Of a stretch of 64,000 nucleotides of DNA, positions 43,200-57,239 are shown one piece after another. The stretch is from the NCBI GenBank assembly GCA_034096865.1, contig JAWQFJ010012030.1, positions 72,501-136,500 of the forward strand, in the 5' to 3' direction. Position 1 is the stretch's first letter. The number at the start of each line of letters is the position of its first letter. Position numbers and translations under genes: made by a program. The DNA comes from Theodoxus fluviatilis. Lineage: Eukaryota > Mollusca > Gastropoda > Cycloneritida > Neritidae. The notes beneath the pieces were generated by a model. It did no database searches, had not been told where the DNA came from, and was given only the letters and a program-made list of their open reading frames with translations.

Positions 43200-44211
43200 C
43201 ACATACATTCCTGAAACGTGAATAAGCTAAATATTTCTTCTCCTGAACACCTCTGTATGCAGACTTGCATTCACATCCATCTACATGCAGCTCTCATGCT
43301 GAAAATTTCCCTTACACCCTGACTGTAATGTCTTGCAGTCATAGATGCCCATGCACTGACTGAGTGCAAACATGAAACATACATGTGAACACATTCTCCA
43401 GCCTGTTCATGGAGGCTGTGGGGAGCAGGGTTGGGATGAGAAATCATATGGGAAATTGTTTGTTTAGTGTAGCAAGGAGTTTGAATGGCATTGATGCTTC
43501 AATTTTCTATGGGACTGGTGTGTTTTTCTATTGTTTTGCTCCGTTTTAATGTAAGGGAGAGGTTTGCAAACTGGATATTACATTATAAGTCACAAATGCT
43601 GTTTATGAACTGACTGAAACATGTCGGTACTCCCTGACCTGTTTTGAATGCAGTGATTGCTTTTACATTTCTCTCATCTTTGGCACCATCTTGGAAGCCA
43701 ACCTGTTAAAGCATGAAGAGCTTGTGAGATAGTTGTGCATGTGGTGATTGAAATGTCTGTAATTTTCTGGCATGAAATGTTTTGTCATTCTCAGAACAGT
43801 TGAATTTTTTTAATGATGATTTTGATTTTCCCAATAACTTGTATGCCCTTATCAGAAATGAAATAGAATTGAAATGATTGAATCATCAGAATTCAGTCAC
43901 AATAATGTCAACACTGCCATGTGTGGTAGATGGTGGTGATGTTGAGTGTTGCACTGATGGCATTCATTCAGACTAAAGGCTGAGATGTGCAAGTATTTAT
44001 TTTCATGTTGGTGAGCCTCTGTTGGTGTTACACAATCATATTTTATATGCAGTTTTGCAGATGTCTGTCTGCTGGATTTTTTAAAATAAGTCTCACTCGA
44101 ACATTTGTGAAGAACTGGCATTTAACACAAACCCCTCTCCCTTAGGACATGGTTGATAAATGTTAGATAGTTGCCTTATGATGCAGAAGATTATGAGAGT
44201 AGGCACAGTAG

Positions 44212-44284
<73 letters not shown>

Positions 44285-46368
44285 AGAGGAGAAGGTAATG
44301 AGTGGATATGAGAAGACAGTATGAAGATGCTATATCTGTGAGAATTTCATTGTGAGAAATGTAATGTTCAGAACTTGCTTTGTCCATTTTTATCATTGTG
44401 ACTTTGGGAAAATATATTTTGACCAGGAATAATTTGTGAAATCCCAGTTATACGATCCTTTGAGACAGAATATCCCTGGCTGAAACAGTAAACCTACTTT
44501 GCGCAAACTTTTACAAGCAATGTTCTTTCAACTAAAAGCAACCTTTGACATATTTTATGTTTCTTAAAGAGCTGCTTTATTTGGGTATACTGGATATTTT
44601 CATTTTTAGAGCTAGAGCCACCTCCGTCTCTGAAGGTGAAGTTGCATCAAAAGCAGTTTTCTCAGTGCCAATTTTTCTCCACTTCTTTAATCCTGAGCAC
44701 TGAGGCCAGTGTAAGAAGTTAAAAACATTGTATTCTTTTATTGGAAAGAAATCAGTGGCAATGCATTGATTGCAGGCTCTGTCCACAACAATCAGCAGTT
44801 TCATGCTCTACTGCATGTCACTGAATTCATTTCATTTCTACTTGTGTGTGAATGCATTTCAGTGTTTGAGAAGCAGAAATAAAGGACCGTTTTATTGAAT
44901 TTGCTGCTTAAGAAAAGTTTGACTCACTTTGTTTTCCCAACTCCCTGAATGGCATCGCCAATGACAACATGTGTTAGTACAAACTGTGTACTAATTCTCA
45001 ATAGATATTTACTAACCTTCATAAACCCTTGTATTGATATTATCCTCATCAACATTGCCAATATGAGCATGTCTGTGATTCTCTTCTATCAAGACTTTTG
45101 CAGTTTTCATCAACATCCACTAGTGGGCAGGTATTTTGTTGCTGTTGTTGTCATCTACTTATGCAGCATACCTGAGTCCATGCAGACATTTCATATAGAT
45201 GGGGTGCAGGGTGTTCTGTTAAGGCAATGTCTTCCTTTTGGCATCAACATCTCAATAACATCTCAATAAGTTGTGTCATGAAAGTTGGAGATAAAAAGTT
45301 TGTCAATGGCTCTTGTAAAGCCTCTAATGAGGCAGAAGTTTTGGTCGCAATCTGTTCAGGCAGATTGCTGACATCTAGTTATGTCTGGGGGGTTTTAATT
45401 GGCACGAGTTCATATCACAGCCCTGTTGAGGTGTTGCAAGTGGTTGACTTTCTCACATATCCTTGTGTCTTTGCAAGTTGTTTCCTCTGATCTGTGTGTT
45501 ACTTGTGTTTGACAAATGAGCAACACTGAATACTGCTTAATCTGTAACATATCTTCAATAAAATTTATGAATGAATGTTTTGTAATCTTTTTTCTTTCAT
45601 ATCTTATTGCTTTTGTGATAGTCATTCCAGACTACTGGCTCATATTTACATCTCACAGCCCAGAGGCGGCAAGGTCGAGGAGGCTTGCTGGAAGCCACCA
45701 CCACATTCTAGCACATTCCAGAACCTTCACTTTAAATCTGTGATTGTGATGGAAGTGGCTCGTCAGAAATGGCCTGGGCAGGCTCTTGTTAGATCACTCC
45801 CTCTTATAAAGTGACTCCCATCTGTGATTTGCTATCCCAGCCTGCCTAGGTCAACTGTATTTATTTTTCCTTCTCTTAGACAGGGTACCATACAACTACA
45901 GGACCCCAGTATGCTCAGCGCTTGCACCATCTGGTCTTCATCAGTGTGAGCACAGACCATGTTCGTGGATGCAAGATCAGACAAACAGACAGACAGAAAG
46001 AGGGGGAGGAGAGGGATGGAGAGAGAAAGAGAGAGAATTGAATAAACTTTATTTTACACTAGTGGGCTTTGCCCGCTATATCCTCCACACCCTCTACACA
46101 GGAGTATGGCTGAAGAGAGTAAAATGGCAGAAAAGAAAACGAGTTTTGCCCGCTACCTTGTTCGCCTCCTCCCCCTTAACTTACCACTCAGCTGAGATTT
46201 TCCTCCTACCCCTTCTTTTTTCTCCACCTCCTCCTTTTTCCTTTTCCTCCTTCTTTTTCCTCCTCCCTTTTCCTCCTCCTCCTTTTCCTCCTCCTCCTCC
46301 TTTTTCCTCCTCCTTCTTTTTCCTCCTCATTTTTTTCCTTCTCCTTTTTCCTCCTTGACTTACTTGAC
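42712..46368. other. SCO1 3'UTR and intergenic DNA; no further gene seen
   Basis: CT-rich sequence occupies 42990-43196, and (GAT)n occupies 44214-44281. The first clear AATAAA after the SCO1 stop that I noted is at 44878-44883, which would give a 3'UTR of about 2.2 kb. No conserved ORF is seen on either strand. Confidence 0.6.
44878..44883 (+). terminator. Candidate SCO1 polyadenylation signal
   Basis: AATAAA on the sense strand downstream of the SCO1 stop. Use of this site is not shown by the sequence alone. Confidence 0.4.
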
Positions 46369-47400
46369 TTATTCCTTTGAGTTCCTTGTGGTGCATAGGG
46401 CCTCAGCAACAGTCCTCCAGCGTATTCGGTTCTGGGCAACCTTCCTCAGCTCTCCCCATGACAGGCTGCAGCTCTTCATCTCTTCCTCGCAGGATCGCCT
46501 CCAGGTGGTCTTGGGGCGACCAACTCGTCTCTTGCTCTGAGGATTCCACTGCAAGGCCTGCCTTGTGATGTCATGTGGAGGTTTTCGCAAGGTGTGTCCG
46601 ATCCACCTCCACTTCCGCCTTGCGATCTGCTGTCCGATGGGATCCTGTTTTGCCTGCTTCCACAAGTCAGTGTTCTTGACTTTTTTCTGTCCACCTGATC
46701 TTAAGGATGTTATGGAGGCATCTGTTTATGAAGACTTGGAGCTTGGTGGTCAGAGTGTTGGTGACTCTCCAGGTCTCAGAGCCACAGAGGATAACAGACT
46801 TGACGTTGCTGTTAAATATCCGGAGTTTTGTGTGGGTAGAGAGGGATGTTGATCTCCAGACTGGTCTCAGTGTATTGAAGGCATATCTGGCTTTCCCGAT
46901 TCTGGCTTTGATGACCTCGTCAGAACCGCCTGTTGTTGAGATGACGCTGCCCAGGTAAGTCCACCTCTTTGAGCTCCTTGTCTCCCAGGGTAACAGGCTT
47001 CTGCTGCTTCTTGTTCACGGCCATGGTCTCTGTCTTTTCCAGGTTGACCTGTAGTCCGGTCTTCATTGCTTCTCTGGCAAGGTTGTCTGTCTTCTGTTGC
47101 ATGTGTTGGTAGCATTGGGACATCAGGCACAAGTCGTCTGCAAAGTCGAGGTCGTCCAAGGTCTGCGTCAGGGTCCACTGGACTCCGGTCCTGCCTGTTC
47201 TGGTTGTCTCTCGCATGACCCAGTCCACCACTAGCAGGAAGGTCATCGGCGACAGCAAGCATCCTTGACGGACCCCTGTCGTCACCTCTAATTTCTCTGT
47301 CAGCTTGCCGCTGTGGATCACCTGGCACGGGGCGCCCTCAAGTCATACAGCTGCTGGATCATGTCGACATAGGCTGGCGGGATTCCATAGTGATGGAGGA
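46369..47400 (-). mobile_element. Decayed non-LTR retrotransposon (RT and 3' end)
   Basis: On the minus strand, 47390-46920 encodes reverse-transcriptase motifs: HYGIPPAYVDMI, GVRQGCLLSPMTFLLVVDW and the catalytic DFADDLCL (F-A-D-D form). Positions 46665-46369 encode the carboxyl end (RRKWRWIGHTLRKPP, KRRVGRPKTTWRR). The frame shifts several times between them. The 5' part is missing, replaced by a TCC array. The 3' edge shows a repeated AAGTCAAGT tail near 46355. It is dead. Confidence 0.88.
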
Positions 47401-47439
47401 GTCTCCAAATGGTCTCTCCTCCCATTTCCTTTTCCTCCT

Positions 47440-47925
47440 TCTTCCTTTTTCCCCCTCCTCCTCCTCCTCCTCCTCCTCCTCCTCCTCCTCCTCCTCCTCC
47501 TCCTCCTCCTCCTCCTCCTCCTCCTTCTTTTTCCTCCTGCTCCTACTTTTTCTTTCTCTTCCTTTTTTCCTCCTTCTCCTCCTCCTCCTGGTCCTCCTCC
47601 CTTTTCCTCCTGTTCCTTCTCCTGCTCCTCCTTTTTCCTCCTCCTCCTTCTCCTCCTGCTCGTCCTCCTCCTGCTCCTCCTCCTGCTTCTCCTCCTCCAG
47701 CTCCTCCTCCACCTGTTCCTCCTCATCCTCCTGCTCCTCCACCTAATTCTCCTCCTCCTTCTCCTCCTCCTTCTCCTCCTGCTTCTCCTCATCTTCCTCC
47801 TCTTTCTGCTTCTCCTGCTGCTGCTGCTGCTCCTCTTCCTCCTCCTCCTCCTCCTCCTCCTCCTCCTCCTCCTCCTCTTCCCCCTCCTCCTCCCCCTCCT
47901 CTTTCTCCCCCTCCTCTTAAAAAAA
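47440..47925. repeat. TCC-rich trinucleotide array
   Basis: TCC triplets with TTT, TGC and TTC interruptions. Long Pro/Leu/Ser and Glu/Arg frames on both strands are artefacts. Confidence 0.97.
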
Positions 47926-48026
47926 GACACCAAAGTAAGTGACGAAATTCTAGGTGTTGTAGGCAGAGATGTAAAGGAGAAACATTGCTTGGAAGCAAAC
48001 AATAGCAGGTTTCGGGCTTCACTATA

Positions 48027-48080
<54 letters not shown>

Positions 48081-48584
48081 CTCTCTCTCTCTCGATCTCT
48101 CTTTCTCTCTCACAAACAGTGTGATGGGGAAAGTTGTTTCCCAGATATCTTACTTGAGATAGGCTTGGTTTTTGCTGGTTGGTAGTCCGGCGACTGTGTG
48201 CGTTTTTGCGGTGGGAGTTTGGAGTGAGTAGGAATTGAGTTCGGTCCCGAGGATGGTGAGCGATGTTTGCTCTGAGGTCTGAATAGTGCTGAGTTCGTGA
48301 GTAAATCGTGAGACGATGGCTATGTTAGCGAAGGGAAGAGTTAGCAGTTAGTCTGCCCACGGAAAGGAGAGAGGAGAGGTCAGTCTGCTGTACAGTCTGC
48401 GTGGAGTGGACGGTCGCGCTGCGTGGAGCGGGCTTTCTGGCGGTGCAGTCTGCCACTGAGAAGAAACTGGAGAGGTCGGTCCGCCGTCAGTCAGTCGTCA
48501 GTTGCCGTCAGTCTGCCTGTTGGGAGAAGAAGAGAGGAGAGATGAGTCTGCCTTGAATGGGCCGTGAGCCTGCCGTCAGTATGC

Positions 48585-48712
48585 CTAGAAGTTGCCTACG
48601 TTGAAGAGTCTGTCTAGAAGTTGCCTACGTTGAAGAGTCTGTCTAGAAGTTGCATACGTTGAAGAGTCTGTCTAGAAGTTGCCTACTTTGAAGAGTCTGC
48701 CTAGAAGCTGCT
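48585..48712 (+). repeat. 29-bp minisatellite, about 4.3 copies
   Basis: Units start CTAGAAGTTGC at 48585, 48614, 48643, 48672 and 48701. They sit in a GAGTCTGCC-rich 700-bp stretch (48200-48900) that has no ORF and ends in a GA tract (48803-48895). Confidence 0.93.
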
Positions 48713-48800
48713 GGGTGAGGAGAAGAGAGAAGCGGAAGACGAAGCAACGCAGAGTGAAGTCGTCGAGAAGAGGCGGACGAAGCAACTCCGAGTGAAGACG

Positions 48801-48896
<96 letters not shown>

Positions 48897-49285
48897 CAAA
48901 GGTGGAAGGTTGGTGTAAACATTTTTACGGGTCGATAGTTTTTACTTGTCAAGGGCTGACCTGCGCGATTTTATGTTTATAATAGTAGAAGGCTCATCGA
49001 TACGTGTTCTATGTTTATAGTGGAGGGCTGAGCGAGATTTTACTTGTGCTGCTGTGCTTTTTCTTTTTTTTTCATTGGGAATGGAGTAGAGGAAGAAGAG
49101 CTGTAAATTTTATGAGATTGAGCTAGGTTATCGAGGATGTTGTGGTGGATCCAGATACCCATGTAAACATTCCTTTTATTTTTATTTTTATTTTCTACCC
49201 CTGTTACGGGCATGCTTTTATGTTGATCTATAAAGACATGTAATTAACCCTGGGACCTTGTTGTTTCGTTTTTGTGCATCCCCGG

Positions 49286-49352
<67 letters not shown>

Positions 49353-49961
49353 TACCTCTCAGACCAAAGTTTTATCAGTGTGAATGTCCTTTCAGTGCAC
49401 ACATGGACAGGGATTGTTTTTATTGAGAGGGACAGATAAGCACATCTCCCTCTTGCCTCAGAATCATTACCTCTACCATTCATGACCACTTCTGGACCGA
49501 ATTAGCTCCTCTCAAGCAAGGGCTGGCATGGCCTAACAGACTAAAGCTGGTCAATGCTTTTTTTATTGCCAAAAAAGCCTGCCCCTGGTGTTGCTATCAC
49601 AAGGGTAGACAGCCTATAAAATTCCTTATGGCACCTAGATTATGTGTGTCAAGTTAGAATCCAGCAGGTTAAGTAGTATAAACAACTAAACAAACCCAAA
49701 CACACACATACATATGTGTAGGGAAGAGATGGGAACTTATGACGCGCGCGCGTGCGCGCACACACACAGAGAGAGAGAGATTGATTGATTGATTGATTGA
49801 TTGATTCTTTATTTATCAAGGAGAGAGAGAGAGATCCATCCATCCATCCATTCATTTATCCATCCATCCATCCATTCCTGGTCAAGCGTCGCCCCAAGCC
49901 AGCAGGAGGCAGCGGAGGCATTTCCCAAGGGAGGTAATTGATGTAACTTGTTTAGTAGCCA
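48713..49961. other. Intergenic; microsatellites, ICMT 5' flank
   Basis: A GA tract (48803-48895), a CA tract (49288-49350) and (ATTG)n and (CATC)n stretches (49781-49875) are present. No gene is seen until ICMT. Confidence 0.7.
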
Positions 49962-52900
49962 ATGGACGTTGAGTATTCTTGGTCAGTGCGGGACGAATTC
50001 AAAATGGCGCTCATCGAGGAAGCGTGGACCAGCCTGATCAGTTTTCTAGGCGGCGCTGGACTGTGCCTGCTTCCTACAATAGCATTTGTCGTGCAGTATG
50101 AAAGCTTATGGCAATTTTCTTGGGTCATGATAATTGCAGCCTACGTTGTAATCGTGAACATCGTCGAATACCTTGTGTATCAAAGCCGGCGCACGTTACT
50201 ACAGGTTACTAAGCAAATCTCTTCTTTATGTACTGCCCATTTGTACTGATGGTGTTATGTGGAATCATCGAGGTGTATGTGCAGCAAGTGAGAAATGGCG
50301 AAGAAGAGTGTCTGTGTGTTTGTTGTGGATGCTTGCGACGAGTATCGCATTTTGTTTTGTCTGCAAGACTTGTGGCCATCGCCTTGTGTTGTAGTTGGAG
50401 AACTGAGTGAGTGAGTCATTTCACATTTGGTTACTGAAATGTTCTGGTTTTGTCAGCTACATTATATTAAAGCGTCTGTTGCAGTAAAGTTTACAGCAGT
50501 TCATTAGCTAGTTTTAGAACAAAGCAGCGTACTTGTCTTTAATTGCACGGAAGGAGTTGGTATTCAATTAACTTAGATGTAATGGACACATAGCATTTCG
50601 CCCCAGACACACACTGTTAAACATGCAGTCTCTCTTGCAGTTGTTTTTTGCAAGTCCATAAACGAGAACGTGAACATACTCAATTACAATAAAACAAGCT
50701 TCCTACATATGGACTGCAATATAAGTTAATATTGATTACATGTTAAATGTGTGTGTGTGTGTGTGTTATGCATTTGCATGCATGCTTGTTTAAGTTATTA
50801 CATACACCTCTTTCATTAGCTATAAACTGTGAGTACATATTGCCCACTACAAAATGGAATTCTAACTAAGCTATCTTTGCAGGTGTACGTCAGAGGAAGC
50901 TTCCTGGGTGTGGTGTTTGGCCTTGCTGTGCTGCTGAGCTTCTACAACACCACCTGGCGGCACTTTGGGTGGTACATGTCTGCACTGAGCTTCTTCCACT
51001 TCTCAGAGTACTTCATCACAGCGGCCACCAACCCTCGATCCGTGACTCTAGACTCTTACCTACTTGACCACAGCATGGAGTACAAGGTGGCTGCACTTGC
51101 TTCCTGGTTGGAATTCTCCATAGAGTTGGTTTTCTTTCCTGGTAAGTGCAACTCTTCTTTCTTCTTCTTCTTCTTCTTCTTCTTCTTCTTCTTCTTCTTC
51201 TTCTTCTTCTTCTTCTTCTTCTTCTTCTTCTTCTTCCTCCTCCTCCTCCTCCTCCTCCTCCTCCTCCTCCTCCTCCTCCTCCTCCTCCTCCTCCTCCTCC
51301 TCCTCCTCCTCCTCCTTCTTCTTCTTCTTCTTCTTCTTCTTCTTCTTCTTCTTCTTCTTCTTCTCATGGTCTCTATATTACATGTTTGGTCTTTCATTAA
51401 AAGTAGGTAGGGGCAGTCAAAATTTTATTTTTAAGTGAGAGTGTATGTTTTGTGATATTTTAAAAGAAGAACACAATACAAGCATAACACACAAAAAAGT
51501 AAGTGGATACCTTCATTAGTTCATGAGATATTGATATTTTAGTATACATGTTTTCGCGCCTCCGATCACAAAATTGCCGAGGGGGCAACTTTCGGTCATC
51601 ACATTTCATACAATATGTACAGGAGCAGTCTGGAACTTTCAGAAATGCCAAACATGTTTGTGTAGAATAAGTCTATTTTTTTCAGCCAGTCTAGTTTCAT
51701 ATTTTGGGAGAAAAAGAGCCTCAAAAATGACAAAAACACGAATTTGTTAAGCGGAACAACAGGAAAAAGTACATTTTTTTGTCACTTTAATGCCAATAAT
51801 TCAGAAACTATTGAAGATACAACCACCAATTTTGGTGTATAGACAGATTACAATGTAAGCTTTGTAGACAGTGCAATGTTTGAAAAAATCACACACAAGT
51901 ATGTACAAATTCTCCATGATCTTCAGTGGAAACGACGGAAATTTAGGGGAAAACCACATTTCAGATTGAAATATTTCAGAAACTATTGGGAATACAGCCA
52001 TGATTTTTGGTGTGTAGATTAGTTATACTGTTATCTTCTCACATATGTGTTAAATCAAGGAAGATATTTACAAATACTGTTCACAGTTCTATGTTCTAAA
52101 CAAAATTCTTGCAAAGCGCACAGTGGGACAAGTTGCGATTGTCAAATTCATAACCCTACTTCAAAGTCATTCAAAGACTCAAACAAAATTGTCAATCAAG
52201 TGCTGCTTAAAGTGTGAATGATTTGCCAGAAGAAGAATATGGTGCAAGTGCAACATGTGTAACAAGCAAAATATGCTCATAATATCAATTATCAATTATT
52301 TACTGATTTATGACTGAAACCACACATGACACAGGGCTGTTTACTTTTACTAGCTTTACTTTCACAGTTTCAGTCAGTCTTTTATTTGACTCAAATTAGT
52401 ATGATAGACCATAAAACTTGGATAAACTGAAAAAAAAACAACGATGAATTAATGGATGGTGTTCGGAACGCGAGGCCTAGCGTTTCAGCAAAGGAGCAAA
52501 TATTCCTTACATCCTTCTTTAATCCTTAAGAAAACAACAGCAGACTGCAGAGAATTAAAAACTATCGAAGTAGTGATTGAAGATTAGTTTGACTTTGAAA
52601 TAAATATATCACATGTATGGCGAAAGTGCAGTGCAAACCATGACCAAATTGCAACATCAGTGCAGCGACTACACAAGTGTGTCACTGACATCAGGGAGTG
52701 GATGTCATCGAATCTGCTGAAGCTGAATGATGACAAGACAGAGTTCCTCATTTTGGGAACCCGGCAACAGCTTCAGAAAATGGATCAGGTCAGTCTGCGG
52801 ATAGGTGACAGCATCGTCACTCCAACAAAATTAGCCCGCAATCTCGGAGTCGTGTTTAACTCCGAGATGGACTTCTCCTGCCATATTACACGTGTGTGTC

Positions 52901-55900
52901 AGACATGCAACTTCCATCTGCTTAAACATCAGCAAGATTAGGAAATACCTGACGCAGCCTGTCATCAAGACTCTTGTCACCAGTCTGGTCCTATCCAGGC
53001 TTGACTACGGGAATGCTGTATTGTACGGCATTCCATCAAAACACCTGGATCGACTCCAGGTCATCCAGAACAGAGCAGCGCGCCTCATCCTTGGAGGCAG
53101 GAAGGACTGTCGAATGACACCACTGCTCCACAAACTTCACTGGCTTCCTGTTAGGCAGCGCATAGCCTTCAAGATCCTCACTAAAACCTTCGAGTGCTGC
53201 CAGACCATTCCTACCGCCCCATTGTACCTGCAGCAGCTGCTCTCCCGACACTGCCCCCCTAGAAATCTGAGGTCTGGTGCTTCTCATCTCCTCAGGGTGC
53301 CACCGACAAGGTCTTCGTCGGGGGATCGAGCTTTCCGTTCTGCTGCACCAGTCCTATGGAATCAACTGCCAGAGGCGTTGCGTCAGGAGCCAAAGCAGAA
53401 GAATTTCAGAGGAAGCCTCAAGACATGCCTTTTCCGCCAAGCTCGTCTTGCTGACTAGGGGATCCTAGTCGACCCCTACTAGAGACATCCTCGAACTATG
53501 GAAAATTCGTGACATTTTTTTTTTTGTGTGTGCATGCGCCACTGAGCAGCCTTTGGGCTGGAAGTGCGCGCAATATAAATACATTATACATACATACATA
53601 AAAAATAACACCCCATTTCACAACTCGGAGTGAAATGTTGATCAACAGCGAAGTCATTGCAAGCGAGGTGCGGCGAGGCACCTCTATATTAATCCATGTA
53701 CGTCCATCGCAATCCATGAGAAAACACATTAATATCCGGCATAGAATGATTCAGAAATGACTCAAACTTGATCTAGGCACAGCAGCAGCAACTGTTTCCT
53801 AAAGAAACAAATTAAATCAGCGCGCGAGTGCACAGAGCATTGAAACGAAATCGTCCGCTAAGCGGCTAATATGGTCAACACATGGGTCTAAAACAAGCGA
53901 CGTATTTTCACAATTACAAATGAATTTAGCAAATAATACTGCCAAAAGTGATTACCTAAGGATAAATATGATTACTTACCCAATATGGCTCTGATTTTCG
54001 TCACAAAAGATGTAGATTCATCTTCGCCGCTAGCGACAGAAAGCACCGCGTCAGCCATGACAGCCGGTCGAAACGGGTCTGCCGAAGAGTCTTACAAAGC
54101 TCTCTTCTCATTGGCTGCGCTCTTCGCTGATGACTACAACGATGGCATGTGTTATACGGTTGGAATCGCAGAAAAATGAGCTTTCAGGCGCATCCTTTAT
54201 GTGGTCAATCGGTTCAGTGGTTCTAAAGTTACACCTGTTTAAAGATTACCACTATAAAAGAAATTATTTAATTAAAAAAACTAAATAACGCATGAAAAAA
54301 ATACATATACCAGTGTAAAATACGGACTATATTCCGCTAATGTAGATCAACTCTGTTGATAAAGATGAAATAGTGCGTGTTTACTTCACCTCCGAAGTCG
54401 AGTGGTGATTTCGGCCAAGTTGACTAACGCAAAATGGATGCTGACACGGCTTGAAAAGTGACAACTTTCAAATGACTCAGAATTGCTCAAATCAAACAGA
54501 TCTGATAATAACAAGGATGCTAACAGACAGAAGGATTGTTTATCTTTCTGTTTCAATGTGTTTTAATCTTGTTCTTGACGTTTTAGAGATTCATTTTAGC
54601 CGATTAAAACTAAGTAAAATCATGACCTGAGGCAGCTTTCCCACCCATTTTGTGGGGGTGCGCCCCTACCTATTAAAAGATCCTCCTGTAAGTAATGGCT
54701 TTATTAGTGTCTGTCAAAATTTTCCATTTGAGCATTGAAGAAGACAATACATCATTGAGACTTACCATGTGCTGAAATTCCTTCCCAGGAAAACTTTATC
54801 TGTTTTCTTATTGAAAACCAATGTCTGAAGATAAATGTTACATTTTTTAGTGTTTATGTTCACAGCCATTCAAATATGTTTGAATTAGAAACTGAATGTT
54901 TGTCACTGTTGCCTACGATCCCGAACAATGATGCTGAAAGAGTTTGCTAATGGTTATCATGAATCATTTTCTTGGTAATGACTGCTTTTCCTTGGAATTC
55001 TCTTCATTCTCTTTGTGTTTCTGTTGTGGAAAATTATTTATTCCTCTCTCTCAGATCCGGTTCCCTTTCGGCAACTTATTCAACTGACAATATATGGCTT
55101 TGGGCCTAAAATTACTCACACAATGCCGCTTGGATGCTGCTGACAAAGAGACATAGGACTGCTATCTTCAGCAACACTATACTCAAATCTTCCGACGCAG
55201 CACCGGTTTTCCCTGCAAGGCACTCAGTCTGTCGATCTTTCAAACCCAGGGAATGGCATCAAACGATGGCTAAATACCGGTCATTCTCTTTGCGTGAGAG
55301 AAACGCCACCGCTGTGTGACATCAAATCGCACCCGTTCCTTCCGTCACATTTACATAATCAAAACATCCTCCATTCACAACACTTCCACCCTCAACCCCA
55401 ACCAAGTCAATCAAAAGCAACCACTGAATTCTGAGTTAATGGATATAGTTTACTTCACTCTTTCCATATGACTCGCCATGCTCACTTTGTTTAGTTTCTG
55501 TTAACCCTCTTTCTTGTACATTAAGTTAGTGACCAGTAGTGATTTTCAAATAGAAAAGAGTTCTCAGCATCTGGTTAGAGTATTGCTTGTGCAAAGATCA
55601 CCTCTCTGTGTTTGTTTGGATTGTTTCTACTGTTTACAATCGTTGTCAGCAAGATGTCAACAGCAGAACTTGGGACTCAGAGACTCAGTATCCAACATGT
55701 TATGCAGCCAAAGTAGCACAGTTTGTGATCTGATTGCATGAGAGTGACGGTGAAGAACTGAGCTGTAGTGGTGGGTAATTCATGGAGTGCTTTATCTTTG
55801 ATCTACAAAGATTGTGTAGTTCAGGTGTGATGTGGGAGTGACACTCCCTCCTCCTAAACAGCTTTACTCTGACTGTCAAAGTTTTTATAAAGGAAAGGGG

Positions 55901-56832
55901 AGTGGGAATGAATGAAAACAGCCTCCAGCTCTTTCCAGCTTAGTGCTGGCACCTGTATGCTATTCTCCTCCGTGTTCTTTGCCACAGTTTTTCAATCTAA
56001 TGTTGTTGTCTTCTGTCTTCTGCATCATTGTTCACATCTTCAGCATTTGTACTGTCTCCATCATCAATGTCATTTTCATGGCTGTCATTGTTTTCCTGTT
56101 GCTCCTTCTCTGCTTTCCTGCCCACCTGCCCACATTCACCTGCTCCTCCTTCTCCACTCCCTATCCTCAAGCCCCTTCTTTTGTTTCTTACATTTTTTCT
56201 TCATAATGATTGTCAATGTCATCTCATTGTCAATTTTTTTGTTCATTTTTATGTTTTTCTTATTGGCATCACACCACCACCCCCATCTCTCCACCCCCAC
56301 CCCCAACCCCCACCCCCACCCACCCCCCCCCACCCCCCAGCCCCTACACCCCCACACCCCCCAACCCCTACACCCCCACCCACTGTCACCATCACTAGCA
56401 AAGTAGCATGATATAGACATCATCCACCATCAACAACATCATCACCAGCACCACCACAAGTAGTTGTTGTCATAGTCATCATCATTATCATCATCATCAC
56501 AGGCACTCTGAAAGCCTCACTGAAAGCGTTTGTCATCAACCCAGACACGTGGGAACACTCCGCAATGAATAGAGCCACCTGGCGCTCCTCCATCTACAAA
56601 GGCGCTAAAGCATGTGAAACCGACAGGATCATCGCCGCAGAAAAGAAGCGACAAGCCCGAAAGGCCCGTTCTATCAACCCTCCTGGAGATGTCCCATTCA
56701 TCCCGTGTCCATTTTGTCCCAGAACCTTCCGTGCCAGGATCGGCCTCATCAGCCATCTGCGCACGCACAGACAGAGCCAGTCCCAGAAACCTTCAGATGA
56801 CTAGAGTGGTCCTTGTCGACTCGACGGACAAA

Positions 56833-56874
<42 letters not shown>

Positions 56875-57180
56875 GTCTACCTTTTCTGCTTTCACTGCCA
56901 CCTATTTCATCCAATCACACTCTTTGTGCTTCAGGGATGAAGCAGTATTGGTTGCTGAGTTTGCTGGGGCTGATGCTGGTGGTAGGGGGAGACGTGCTTC
57001 GGAAGGTGAGCATGGTGACAGCCAGCACCAACTTCAATCACTACGTGCAGACCTACAAGCAGAAAGACCACCGGCTGGTCACCCATGGGGTCTATGCCCT
57101 CTTCCGCCACCCTGCCTATGTAGGCTGGTTCTACTGGAGTCTCGGCACACAGGTAGCATAACAAGTTGTGGATGCATGCA

Positions 57181-57239
<59 letters not shown>

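Noticed and set aside
47305..48162. 285-codon Leu/Ser-rich ORF
   Set aside because: It reads through TCC and CT microsatellites next to a LINE fragment and has no homology-bearing segment.
51398..54680. A 3.3-kb transposon bounded by TAGGTAGGGGC inverted matches
   Set aside because: Only about 11 bp match clearly and no target duplication was found.
56565..56804. Host C2H2 zinc-finger gene
   Set aside because: The single terminal finger, preceding sequence and (CAT)n tail identify it as a LINE polyprotein 3' end.
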